Of a stretch of DNA of 64,000 nucleotides, positions 17,701 to 25,261 are shown piece by piece. Position numbers and translations under genes: made by a program. The stretch is from Chloroflexota bacterium (GTDB lineage: Bacteria > Chloroflexota > Anaerolineae > Anaerolineales > UBA4823): positions 1 through 64,000 of the forward strand of contig JAKOUW010000168.1 of the NCBI GenBank assembly GCA_029782365.1, written 5' to 3'. Under the pieces are notes generated by a model. The model saw only the letters and a program-made list of their open reading frames with translations, was not told the origin of the DNA and did not search any database. Every line of letters begins with the position of its first letter. Position 1 is the stretch's first letter.

Positions 17701-17836
17701 TATGGGGCATCTCAGCCGGATCGTGCAGGGCATTCGCCAGGCGCAATTCCCGCCCGCTCCACCCAAGGGCGGCTGCCCGGCCTACTGCCCGGCCAGTGCC
17801 TGGTGTTGGCGTTACGCGCCAGGATGGGGGGCATAA
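14753..17836 (+). CDS. addB: AddB-like subunit of the AddAB helicase-nuclease
   Basis: 1027 residues. The N-terminus has a P-loop-like SPPATGKTED. The middle is an inactive helicase-like region (FQAVVIMGLSEGIFP matches the motif region of AddB). The C-terminus is a PD-(D/E)XK nuclease with GTLLHAILE, HGVVDRVDR, RIIDYKTG and LQLPLYALA. Four cysteines are placed for the AddB 4Fe-4S cluster: one in YGVCPHQFF and three in GGCPAYCPASAWCW. With AddA it processes double-strand DNA ends for recombinational repair and degrades foreign linear DNA. Its stop overlaps the AddA start (TAATG), so the two are translated as a pair. Confidence 0.9.
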   Translation: MAVEILVSPPATGKTEDCIQRIRILLLDRPFAPVWVVLPDRLQTAAFRRRLAEAGGAIGAQVGTFGDLYRELLELTGHPTPMASPPMVHRLVQAAIQQVYADGGLQHYASLRETPGFALTLRDAFAELKRALVFPEEFVAQAASGSAAQQELAQLYLAFQNKLRALNWADPEGLSWLAVEALQANPDLGAKLALLVVDGFDSFTGAQRQALRLLAPNVDSILITLPGELPFRRSAHRRFEAVYQDLSASLPLTVHSTARRSFLPTPLQHLEASVFETAAGRVASGEHIHLVEARSPAEEAREALRWLKARIVRDEIPLQACALVTPDPDLYHPYLRQASAEFGIPLRFTQGEVLAQSPAVAALLTLLNLPALNYPRRPLLDAIRSPYFDLSVCGLDRRSADTLDEVSRYGQVIEGREQWEEIFTRLAQASTPVEMESENDLRVPDLPRAEEANSLQIALGCFFDRLSPPVGTHSLTDWTRWLEDLLDEWRYYELGTDASGLATGERTLAAFEHFRETLRALVLGEAVSGVQAVEYSQFLAELDGALDGVGYQEPIPNGQTAALVARMIEARAIRFQAVVIMGLSEGIFPAVERADPFLDEELRQNLGLESRLQREQPGVFYQALTRSNHFLLLTRPYLADDGEKWEPSPYWKAVLALLPEDAAQTIRPDDPRALNEAASTEEALFWAVRRRSLPQFFNDLLPRWAYLRHARDLLRSRQADHAAGPYEGFAEPLADRMQARYSENHIWSASRLEAYGVCPHQFFVKNALELEAKAPPELGLDAAQLGTLLHAILEQAYAAVENPADPAAVLAVLPGIARQVFERAPLEQGFRPSPLWQAEQEQLLLALGNTVQRLAEQDAGAGWLPVAFEHSFGRDGADPLTIRVDGQTILLHGVVDRVDRDPAGRLRIIDYKTGSSHLAKQDLTLGRRLQLPLYALAVQDTLRMGEIAEGLYWALLKGEAGSLKLSTFTSGEDRGPQAAIDVAMGHLSRIVQGIRQAQFPPAPPKGGCPAYCPASAWCWRYAPGWGA

Positions 17837-20800
17837 TGGATGCTTTTGAGGCTTCGACCAATCCCCAGGTTGAGCGCATCCTCGACTCTTTCGGTCTCAC
17901 GCCAGACCAACGCCGCGCCGCGGTTGCCCGCGGCAGGAATATTGTTGTCACCGCCGGGGCTGGCAGCGGCAAGACGCGCACCCTGGTGGCGCGCTACATT
18001 TCGCTGCTCGCTGAAGGGTTTTCCCCCCGGCGGGTGACTGCCATCACCTTCACCGAAAAAGCAGCGCGTGAAATGCGCAGCCGGGTGCGCACGGCGCTAA
18101 CCCAACAAATCGCCCGGGCAAACGCCCCGGCAGCTTCGGCTGAAGAGCGCCAGCGCTGGAGCGAATTAGATGCGCAAATGGACTCGGCCCGTATTGGCAC
18201 GATCCACAGCCTGTGCGCCGAAATCTTGCGTGCGCACCCCGCCGAAGCCGGGGTGGATCCACGTTTTGAAGTGTTGGAAGAAGGCCTGGCGGCTACGCTA
18301 CGCGCCCAGGCCGTCGCCGATACGCTGGCCTGGCTGGTCGGCGACCCGGCTTTTGCGCCCCTCTTGAGCGGGATGAAGACGAGCACTGTGCAAAAACTGC
18401 TGGCCTTCTTGCTGGACCGCCGCCTGGAAGTGCAGGCATCCTTTGCAAGCGCCCCGAATGTTCAGAATATGATCATGCAGGCCCTGCAGAGCAGCATCGC
18501 CCACCCGACCCTGTTAGAACCGCTGGCTGGGCTGCAAAGGCTGCACGTCTCTGGCGGCCTGGCGGCAGACGCGGGCGATAAGCTGGCCGAACAAATTGCG
18601 GATCTGCTGCTTCTCTGTAGCCAGGCTGTGCAAGCATTGGTGGATGGCGATTGGATCGGGGCCGCAAGGCGCCTGTTTACGGCTCGCCGACAGACGATGG
18701 GGGGCGGGGCAGGCAAGAAAACCAGCCAGGCTAAGGCCATGCTGGCGGATCTTAAAAACGCCTACGACCAACGCCTTGATCCCTGGTTGGGCGGCCAGGG
18801 TTCCAAAGACCAGCCGCCAATAGAAGCGGTTGAGAACCTGTTTGTGCAAACTCTACCGTTGGTGCGCCAGGCGTTCGATCATCTTCTATGCACTTACCAG
18901 GCCGCCCTGCGCCAGCGCCAGGCGCTGGATTTCGATGACCTGGAAGCGGGCGCAGCTCGCCTGCTAACACAGCCCGCTTTGCGCCGCCATTGGCAGGGCG
19001 AAGTCGATGCGCTGCTGGTAGATGAGTTTCAAGACACCAATGCCCGCCAGCGCGAAATTGTATTGGCGCTGTGCGGCGAAACACCCGGTCGTCTGTTTGT
19101 GGTGGGCGATGCCCGCCAGAGCATTTATCGCTTCCGCCGGGCGGATGTCACCGTCTTCCGTCTTCTGCAGCAAGATATCCTGCGCCGCGGCGGCCTGGTG
19201 GTGGACCTGGATTTGACCTACCGCGCCCACAAGCCGCTCTTGCTAGCAACAGGCGATCTTTTAGCCGCCGTGATGGGTGACCAGCCTGATCCGGAGCGTC
19301 CGTACTATGTGCCATTCTCGCCCTTGCATTCAGACCATGACGCGCCCCGCCCGGGTATACAGGCGCCGCATGTCGAGTTTGTCTTTGGGGTAGGTGAAGA
19401 TGCTGAATCTGCCCGCCCGGTGGCGGCGCGGGCGTTGGCCCAGCGCCTGCAGGCGTTACGCCAGGAAGGCCAAATTGCCCGTTGGGATGATGTCACGCTC
19501 CTGTTTCGCGCTTCCACCGGCTTCCCGGCCTATGAAGATGCTTTTGAAGACGCCGGCATTCCCTTTGTCACCGTCGCCGGTCAGGGTTTCTACAACCGCC
19601 CTGAAATCCGCGATGTGCTCAACCTGCTGCGCGCCCTGGCCGATCCCTGGGATGATCTGGCCATGGCCGGCCTGCTGCGCTCGCCTGCCTTTGGCTTGAG
19701 CGATGCCGCTCTCTATCATCTGCGCTGGCTCACCGGCCAGAAACAGCCTTACTGGATTGCTTTGCAAGGAGATCTGGCTGTCCTGGCAGAGCCTGACCAG
19801 GCCTATGCCCGCCGCGCTCTGGAGCTTCTAAAAGATTTGCAGCCGTTGGTAGATCGTTTGCCGGTAGCTGAACTGCTCAAGCGCCTGGTAGATGGCGTGG
19901 ATTACCGCGCCATCCTGGCTTCGGCAGAGGCTGCAGCCGGCCGCCTGTGGCGCAACCTGGATAAGCTGCTGGCCGATGCCCAGGCCAGCGGGCTGGTCAA
20001 CGTGCGAGCTTTTCTGGAATATTTGGATACCCTGCGTGATGTGGGCGCCCGCGAAGGCGAAGCCCCTGCTGAAGCAGAAGGCGCCGTGCGCCTGATGACC
20101 ATCCACAAGGCCAAAGGGTTGGAATTCCCGCTGGTCATCCTGGCCGACGCCGCCCGCCAGCGCAAAAACACCAGCGAAGCGGCTTACCTTTTGCCTGAAA
20201 CCGGACTGGCCTTCAAGTTCGACCAGTATGATGCTGCGCCGCTGCTCTACCGCCTGGCGCAATTCCAAGACAGCCAGCAGGCCGAAGCCGAAGAAAAGCG
20301 CCTGCTGTATGTGGCCCTGACCCGGGCGAAAGAGAAGCTGCTGATCAGCGGGCACTGCACCCTGAGCAAGTCTGGCGAGTGGAAGGGCGATGGCTGGTTG
20401 GGCGATCTGGCCAAAGCCGGGCGTGTGAACCTGGCGGCTGTCATTGACAGCGACCAGCCAGTGGAAACCGCCACAGCCAACGGGCATGCGCTGCGCGCCT
20501 GGGCATTGCCAGCTGCTGCTGCGCTCCAGGAGGTAGAGCCGCCCATCGCGCCTGTCTGGCCCGAGTCGGCTGCGCCGCCTCTGTACCGTTCTTTGCAGCT
20601 GCCCGAGCCTGAAACCGCCGACCCTGAGCCAGCCGAGACCTTGCGCCCCTGGCGGGCTACCGGCGAGCGCCTGCGCCCGCACGCTGACGCCCTGGGCCGC
20701 CTGGTGCACCACGCCATCCAGCGCTGGCTGTTTCCCGGCGACGCGGCTTTGCCCAGGCTGCTGCAAACCGCCGCCCTCGAAGCCGGCCTGGCTGATCCCG

Positions 20801-21180
20801 CACAGCGCGCCGAAGCCCTGCGCCTGGCCGAGATGCTGCTGGCGCGTTTGCAGCGTCACCCGCTCTGGCAGGAGATTAACCGGGCTGAAGAGCGTTATCA
20901 CGAAGTGCCTTACGCCCGTTTCGCGGCCAACAACCGCCTGGACACCGGCTACATGGATCTGCTGTACCGCAGCGCCGAGGGCGATCCTCAGGGCTGGCAG
21001 GTCGTGGACTTCAAGACCGACTCGCTGCGCAGCGCCGCCGAGCGCCAGGCCGCCGTAGAGCAGTACCGCCCGCAGATGCGCCGCTACGCCCAGGCCGCCC
21101 TGGACTTGCTGCGCGAGCCGGCGCGCGTGCGCCTGTGCTTTTTGGATGATGAGGGAAGAATTAGCTTGCAGGAAGTGTAG
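17836..21180 (+). CDS. addA: AddA-like helicase-nuclease subunit (UvrD/RecB family)
   Basis: 1114 residues from the ATG at 17836, chosen because it overlaps the AddB stop. Superfamily 1A helicase motifs appear in order: NIVVTAGAGSGKTRT (I), AITFTEKAAREMRSRV (Ia), LLVDEFQDTNARQ (II), GDARQSIYRFRRAD (III), VRLMTIHKAKGLEFPLV (V) and LLYVALTRAKEKLL (VI). The C-terminal 200 residues form a RecB-type nuclease with LVHHAIQRWL, DTGYMDLLYR and WQVVDFKTDS. It should unwind and cut duplex ends and feed the recombinase after a Chi-like signal. The length and motif set look complete. Confidence 0.92.
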   Translation: MDAFEASTNPQVERILDSFGLTPDQRRAAVARGRNIVVTAGAGSGKTRTLVARYISLLAEGFSPRRVTAITFTEKAAREMRSRVRTALTQQIARANAPAASAEERQRWSELDAQMDSARIGTIHSLCAEILRAHPAEAGVDPRFEVLEEGLAATLRAQAVADTLAWLVGDPAFAPLLSGMKTSTVQKLLAFLLDRRLEVQASFASAPNVQNMIMQALQSSIAHPTLLEPLAGLQRLHVSGGLAADAGDKLAEQIADLLLLCSQAVQALVDGDWIGAARRLFTARRQTMGGGAGKKTSQAKAMLADLKNAYDQRLDPWLGGQGSKDQPPIEAVENLFVQTLPLVRQAFDHLLCTYQAALRQRQALDFDDLEAGAARLLTQPALRRHWQGEVDALLVDEFQDTNARQREIVLALCGETPGRLFVVGDARQSIYRFRRADVTVFRLLQQDILRRGGLVVDLDLTYRAHKPLLLATGDLLAAVMGDQPDPERPYYVPFSPLHSDHDAPRPGIQAPHVEFVFGVGEDAESARPVAARALAQRLQALRQEGQIARWDDVTLLFRASTGFPAYEDAFEDAGIPFVTVAGQGFYNRPEIRDVLNLLRALADPWDDLAMAGLLRSPAFGLSDAALYHLRWLTGQKQPYWIALQGDLAVLAEPDQAYARRALELLKDLQPLVDRLPVAELLKRLVDGVDYRAILASAEAAAGRLWRNLDKLLADAQASGLVNVRAFLEYLDTLRDVGAREGEAPAEAEGAVRLMTIHKAKGLEFPLVILADAARQRKNTSEAAYLLPETGLAFKFDQYDAAPLLYRLAQFQDSQQAEAEEKRLLYVALTRAKEKLLISGHCTLSKSGEWKGDGWLGDLAKAGRVNLAAVIDSDQPVETATANGHALRAWALPAAAALQEVEPPIAPVWPESAAPPLYRSLQLPEPETADPEPAETLRPWRATGERLRPHADALGRLVHHAIQRWLFPGDAALPRLLQTAALEAGLADPAQRAEALRLAEMLLARLQRHPLWQEINRAEERYHEVPYARFAANNRLDTGYMDLLYRSAEGDPQGWQVVDFKTDSLRSAAERQAAVEQYRPQMRRYAQAALDLLREPARVRLCFLDDEGRISLQEV

Positions 21181-21320
21181 TCGCCCTGAGCGCAATGGGT
21201 TGAGTGCGCTGCTGTAGGCTCCCTTTTGTTGCTCACCAGCAGCCGATTGAAGCCAACCGGCTATTGTTCGCTGAAATCCCCTCTCTGCTCGCGTTGCCTC
21301 AGGATGCTTCGCTTTTTGGC

Positions 21321-21566
21321 TCAGTTTAATGCATTGGCGAGCCAGGAAGCGATTTCCGCCGAGCTGGGGATGCGCCCCGCGCTGACCACCTTTTCGTTGA
21401 TCACCAACCCGGGTGTGGACAGGATGTTGTATTGCATAATCTCAGGATATTCGGTTACCTTGACCACCTCGGCCTCGATGCCCAGGCTCTCCACCGCCTG
21501 GCGGGCGATGGCTTCCAGTCTTTTGCAATTGGCGCAGCCAGAGCCAAGAACTTTGATCGTCAGCAT
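21321..21566 (-). CDS. Small thioredoxin-like protein (redox-active disulfide protein 2 type)
   Basis: 81 residues from the ATG at 21566, which follows GAGGAGA. The sequence begins [18 protein letters not shown], with a CxxC site of the MTH895/TM0996 thioredoxin-like family, and later has the cis-Pro region [12 protein letters not shown]. It is the last gene of an ArsR-permease-thioredoxin set. The family is often found beside UPF0718/DUF318 permeases, where it may hand a metal or thiol substrate to the transporter. That partner role is inferred from context. Confidence 0.85.
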   Translation of the reverse strand: MLTIKVLGSGCANCKRLEAIARQAVESLGIEAEVVKVTEYPEIMQYNILSTPGLVINEKVVSAGRIPSSAEIASWLANALN

Positions 21567-21583
21567 AGGATTCTCCTCGTGTC

Positions 21584-22630
21584 TTACAAAATAATATTGA
21601 ATAGATAGCCGATCAGTATGATCGCCGCAGCGATTACCCCGAAGAACGTGATGAGCAATGGCAGCTTGAGCACCCGCCGCAAGATCACCGCCTCCGGCAG
21701 GCTTAACCCAATCACTGACATCATGAAAGCCAGCGCCGTGCCCAGCGAGGCGCCTTTTTCGATCAAAGCGCTGACGATCGGGATCATCCCGGCTGCATTG
21801 GAATACAACGGAATGCCCATGAGTACTGCCGCTGGCACCGACCACCACGCCTGCTTGCCCATGATCCCCACCAAAGCTGACTCGGGCACATAGCCATGAA
21901 TGCCGGCGCCGACCGCGATGCCCAAGACAACATACAGCCACACTTTGCCGACGATTTCCTTCACCGAGCCCCAGGCACGTTCGATACGCACTACCCAGGT
22001 CAACTCTCCATCCAGCGCGTTGCCCTGCGCCTGTATTTTCCAGACAAAATCCTCGACATAGCGCTCCATTTTGAGACGCCCAATGATAAAACCAGCGAGG
22101 ATCGCTACAGCCAATCCCGAGCCGATGTATAGGGCGGTCACCTTCCAGCCGAACAGACCAAACAACATCACCACAGCCACTTCGTTGATCGTGGGCGCGG
22201 CTACCAGGAAAGAGAAAGTCACGCCCAGTGGGATGCCCGATTCAACGAAACCGATGAACAGAGGCACCGCCGAACACGAGCAGAACGGCGTGACGATGCC
22301 CAGCATTGCTGCCAATACGTTGCCGATCCCTTCACGCTTGCCGCCCAGCAAGGCCCGCGTCCGCTCCGGGCTGAAGAAAGTGCGGATGATTGAGATGCCG
22401 AAAACCATCCCTGAAAGCAGCAGCAATATCTTGGGCACATCGTATAAGAAGAAAGCCAGCGCCTCGCCCAGATGTGAATCTTGCGGCAGGTGCAGGGCCG
22501 TGTACGCCAGCCAGTTCGCCAGCGGCTGGATCAGGTTGTAGGCTGCTAACCAGGCCGCGCTGGCCAGCGCCAGCAGCAGATAGGTTTGTTGGGATGTTTT
22601 TGGGGAAGGTGCAGCGGGAAGCGTGGCCAT
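21584..22630 (-). CDS. UPF0718/DUF318-type permease (ArsP-like)
   Basis: 348 residues with about eight membrane helices. It carries the family signature [15 protein letters not shown], whose paired cysteines are thought to bind substrate, and the repeat-like [13 protein letters not shown] and [12 protein letters not shown] segments of the two halves. ArsP-related members export organoarsenicals, but others in the family have no known substrate. It sits between an ArsR regulator and a small thioredoxin-like protein, 3 and 17 bases away, so a metal, metalloid or thiol-linked export function is likely. Confidence 0.8.
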   Translation of the reverse strand: MATLPAAPSPKTSQQTYLLLALASAAWLAAYNLIQPLANWLAYTALHLPQDSHLGEALAFFLYDVPKILLLLSGMVFGISIIRTFFSPERTRALLGGKREGIGNVLAAMLGIVTPFCSCSAVPLFIGFVESGIPLGVTFSFLVAAPTINEVAVVMLFGLFGWKVTALYIGSGLAVAILAGFIIGRLKMERYVEDFVWKIQAQGNALDGELTWVVRIERAWGSVKEIVGKVWLYVVLGIAVGAGIHGYVPESALVGIMGKQAWWSVPAAVLMGIPLYSNAAGMIPIVSALIEKGASLGTALAFMMSVIGLSLPEAVILRRVLKLPLLITFFGVIAAAIILIGYLFNIIL

Positions 22631-22633
22631 CGT

Positions 22634-22990
22634 TTATCTCGCAGTGGAACAATGAGGGCATTCACAAGAATCTAGTTGGGGCGACTGCAGGGAAACAGGC
22701 TGCCCCAGGATTTCGCCTGCCTGGCAAAGCATATCCAGTATGCGCCGGTCAGCCAATTGGTAATAGATGAAGCGCCTATCGCGCCGGGTATCGAGCACCC
22801 TGGCTTCGCGCAGCGCCATCAGGTGTTGAGAGATAAACGCCTGGCGGTAGCCCAGCGCTGCTTCCAGGTGGCAAACGCAGGCTTCGCCCTCGCCGATAGC
22901 CAGTAAAATCTCCAGGCGCGGCGCCACACTGAGCGCCTGAAAGAGCGCGCTCAAAGACACAGTCGTGGTTTGAGAGGTTATATTCATCAT
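22634..22990 (-). CDS. ArsR-family metal-sensing repressor
   Basis: 118 residues with a winged helix-turn-helix (FISQHLMALREARVLDTRRDRRFIYYQL). A metal-binding pair sits in the alpha-3 helix (EACVCHLE), like the ELCVCDL site of ArsR/CadC-type sensors, and a C-terminal CECPHC adds three more cysteines. It should repress its own operon until the metal or metalloid is bound. The start codon lies inside one of two palindromic operators, which supports autoregulation. Two adjacent ATGs can serve as start. Confidence 0.88.
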   Translation of the reverse strand: MMNITSQTTTVSLSALFQALSVAPRLEILLAIGEGEACVCHLEAALGYRQAFISQHLMALREARVLDTRRDRRFIYYQLADRRILDMLCQAGEILGQPVSLQSPQLDSCECPHCSTAR

Positions 22991-23030
22991 AGTGAATATA
23001 TTATACCGATATATTCACCATTGTGAATAT
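22980..23030. promoter_or_regulatory. Two palindromic ArsR-type operators
   Basis: Operator 1 is ATATTCA (22980-22986) with TGAATAT (22993-22999), overlapping the start codon of the arsR gene. Operator 2 is ATATTCAC (23011-23018) with GTGAATAT (23023-23030), a perfect 8-bp inverted repeat with a 4-base centre. The half-sites are the same in both, about 31 bases apart, and fall where the operon promoter must be. Confidence 0.8.
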
Positions 23031-23226
23031 GACAAAAATCACCTTTCGACCATGATGGGCTGCCTGTAGAAGCATTGCTTGTTCAGCAAATCCCCAACGA
23101 AGTCGCTACCGCCAGAATCCTGTCGTCGGCGAATAAGCCTCATCCTGCGCTGATGGATTTCGGAAGCAGTTCACCTCCGCCTGCCAATTATTCTTCCCTT
23201 CTAAAAGCCGGTAGATGTTAAAATAT

Positions 23227-23259
23227 AGCCCATCTCTTCATTAAACGAACGGATGGGCT
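23227..23259 (+). repeat. Inverted repeat over the SDR start region
   Basis: AGCCCATC (23227-23234) and GATGGGCT (23252-23259) form a perfect 8-bp inverted repeat that covers the first possible ATG (23253) and stops just before the second (23262). It could be a regulator site or an mRNA hairpin that governs access to the start. A TTAAAATAT run just upstream could serve as a -10 region, giving a very short leader. Confidence 0.5.
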
Positions 23260-24023
23260 CTATGGCAGAATTTGACGGGAAGGTTGCCCTGGTGACCGGG
23301 GCGGGCTCCGGGATCGGGCGGGCAGTGGCTGAGCGCTACGCCCAGGCGGGGGCGAGGGTGGTCATTGCGGATATCAACGACGCTGGCGGCGAGGAAACGG
23401 TGAGGCTGATGCGCGCCGCCGGCGGACAGGCAGTCTTCTGCCACACCGATGTCAGCTCACCCACCGAATGCGAAAAACTGGTGCAGTTCGCCGTGGCCAC
23501 ATACGGGCGGCTGGACATGGCCTGCAACAACGCCGGCATCAGCGGCGAATCCAACCAGGTGGCGGATTACAGCCTGGAAGGCTGGAACCAGGTGCTCAGC
23601 ATTAACCTGTCGGGCATTTTTTACTGCATGCGCTGTGAGATCCCGGCCATGCTGGAGAACGGCTCCGGCGTGATCGTGAATATGTCCTCGGTGCTGGGGC
23701 AAGTGGCCTTTGCCTCCTCGGCGGCTTACGTGGCCGCTAAACACGGCGTGATCGGCCTGACGCGCGCCGCGGCGCTGGAATACGCCCGCCTGGGCATCCG
23801 GGTCAACGCTGTCGGGCCGTCCTTCATCAAGACGCCCATGATTGCCGCCGGTGAAGACGGCGAGCTGCCCTATATCTACAAGGTGCTGGCCAGCCAGCAT
23901 CCGCTGGGACGCCTGGGCGAGCCCGGCGAAGTGGCTGAGTTGGTGGCCTGGCTCAGCTCAGAGCGGGCTTCGTTTGTAACGGGCGCCTTCTACCCGGTGG
24001 ACGGCGGCTACCTGGCGCGCTAA
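23253..24023 (+). CDS. Short-chain dehydrogenase/reductase (classical SDR)
   Basis: 256 residues. The cofactor motif TGAGSGIG, the NNAG motif and the active Ser-Tyr-Lys set (NMSSVLG, then YVAAKHG) are all present. The acidic D after the second strand (VVIADIND) favours NAD(H). Members of this group act on alcohols, sugars or hydroxyacyl substrates, and the exact one cannot be read from sequence. The ATG at 23262 is an equally possible start; neither has a Shine-Dalgarno sequence, so a leaderless message is possible. Its stop overlaps that of the convergent antiporter gene by 2 bases. Confidence 0.85.
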   Translation: MGSMAEFDGKVALVTGAGSGIGRAVAERYAQAGARVVIADINDAGGEETVRLMRAAGGQAVFCHTDVSSPTECEKLVQFAVATYGRLDMACNNAGISGESNQVADYSLEGWNQVLSINLSGIFYCMRCEIPAMLENGSGVIVNMSSVLGQVAFASSAAYVAAKHGVIGLTRAAALEYARLGIRVNAVGPSFIKTPMIAAGEDGELPYIYKVLASQHPLGRLGEPGEVAELVAWLSSERASFVTGAFYPVDGGYLAR

Positions 24024-25246
24024 CGATTGCTTTGAATGAACCGCTGCATCAGCGGGCCGCTGAACATGGAGGTCAACAGCGCCATCACCACGAGGGCGAT
24101 GAAGATGCGCTGGTCGATGATCTTGTATTCGAGCGCTACGGTGGCCAGGATGATTTCAATGGCACCGCGCGCGTTTAACCCGCTGCCGACTGCCAGCGCT
24201 TCGCGCAAGCTCATGCCGCCCAACCTGGCGCCTAACGTAGCGCCCCCGATTTTACCCAGGCTGGCAATCAGCAGAACCACGAGCACGAGCGCCGGGTCAA
24301 AACCCTTGATAAAATCGGCCCTCAGGCCGACCGAGACAAAATACAGCGGAGCAAAAAAACTTATGGCGAACTGTTGGATGTTTTCATAAGCCGGCAGGCG
24401 TTTTTGAATATCCAACCCCAGGGACAGCATGACCCCTACCTGAAATGCGCCCAGCACCGGGTGCAGGCCGAGCCACTCCGTCATCGCCGCGGCTGCCAAA
24501 ATCCAAATAGCAACGATGGTGATGAGGCCGCCTTTCCAGGGAAAGGTTTTCAGCACCCAGGGAAGGAAACGCGGCGCCAGCCAGCGGCTGAATAATCCTG
24601 CCAGGAAAATAACTCCTAAAACGAAGGCAAAGGTACCCCAGATTTGCCACCCTGATGTCCCAGGCCGGATCATGCTCAATGTGGCGGCAAACAATGACCA
24701 GCCGATCAAATCGTCGATCACCGCCGAGACCATGATCACACTGCCAATCTCGTGATCGAGGAGTTTTAAATCCATCAAAATCCGCGCGATGACCGGCATA
24801 GCCGAGATGGAGAGCGCCGTTCCGGTGAAAACGGGCAAAACATACCCGCCCTGGCTGCCCCACAGGCCAGGAAAAGCCAAAACCGACCCAAACCCAACAC
24901 TAAAAGGGATGAGCACGCCCAGCAGGCTGGTCAAGACGGAAACCAGGGGACGGCCCTGGACCTTAACCAGGTTGACTTCCAATCCGGCTGAAAACAGGAA
25001 AAACAGCATGCCGAGCGTGATGACCGCCTCGCGGGCTGAATTGATGACCGGCTGAACCGGAAAGACCCCCGCATACAACCGAGGCACCAGGGCGCCGAAA
25101 ACCGTGGGGCCTAAAATGATCCCCCCAATCAATTCACCCAACACGGAGGGATGCCCCAGGCGGCGCATGGTATAGCCGCCCAGCAAAGCCATGCCCAGCA
25201 TCAAACTCAGTTGGATAAAAAACAAGACCCAGTCCTGTTGGTTCAT
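24020..25246 (-). CDS. CPA2-family cation/proton antiporter (KefB/NapA-like)
   Basis: 408 residues with about 13 membrane helices and no C-terminal RCK domain. Family signatures include VLGELIGGIILGPTVFG, FLFSAGLEVNL, the SAMPVIARIL segment and the VIDDLIGWSLFA helix, where the paired Asp residues bind the transported ion. It exchanges Na+ or K+ for protons. It is the last gene of the PKS-NRPS operon, 15 bases after the halogenase-like gene. It may be a passenger, or may help with pH or ion stress, or self-protection if the product acts on membranes. Confidence 0.85.
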   Translation of the reverse strand: MNQQDWVLFFIQLSLMLGMALLGGYTMRRLGHPSVLGELIGGIILGPTVFGALVPRLYAGVFPVQPVINSAREAVITLGMLFFLFSAGLEVNLVKVQGRPLVSVLTSLLGVLIPFSVGFGSVLAFPGLWGSQGGYVLPVFTGTALSISAMPVIARILMDLKLLDHEIGSVIMVSAVIDDLIGWSLFAATLSMIRPGTSGWQIWGTFAFVLGVIFLAGLFSRWLAPRFLPWVLKTFPWKGGLITIVAIWILAAAAMTEWLGLHPVLGAFQVGVMLSLGLDIQKRLPAYENIQQFAISFFAPLYFVSVGLRADFIKGFDPALVLVVLLIASLGKIGGATLGARLGGMSLREALAVGSGLNARGAIEIILATVALEYKIIDQRIFIALVVMALLTSMFSGPLMQRFIQSNR

Positions 25247-25261
25247 AACCAGGATTGGGAC

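Noticed and set aside
14753..21180. Possible novel defence system made of helicase and nuclease genes
   Set aside because: Motif order, the four-cysteine iron-sulfur site and the gene overlap match the ordinary AddB-AddA pair.
19828..21195. A 455-codon minus-strand frame inside the AddA gene
   Set aside because: It is the complement of a GC-rich helicase gene; the composition is Gly/Gln-rich and no motif is present.
21181..21320. tRNA or small RNA in the gap after addA
   Set aside because: No cloverleaf, T-loop sequence or strong hairpin with T-run was found on either strand.
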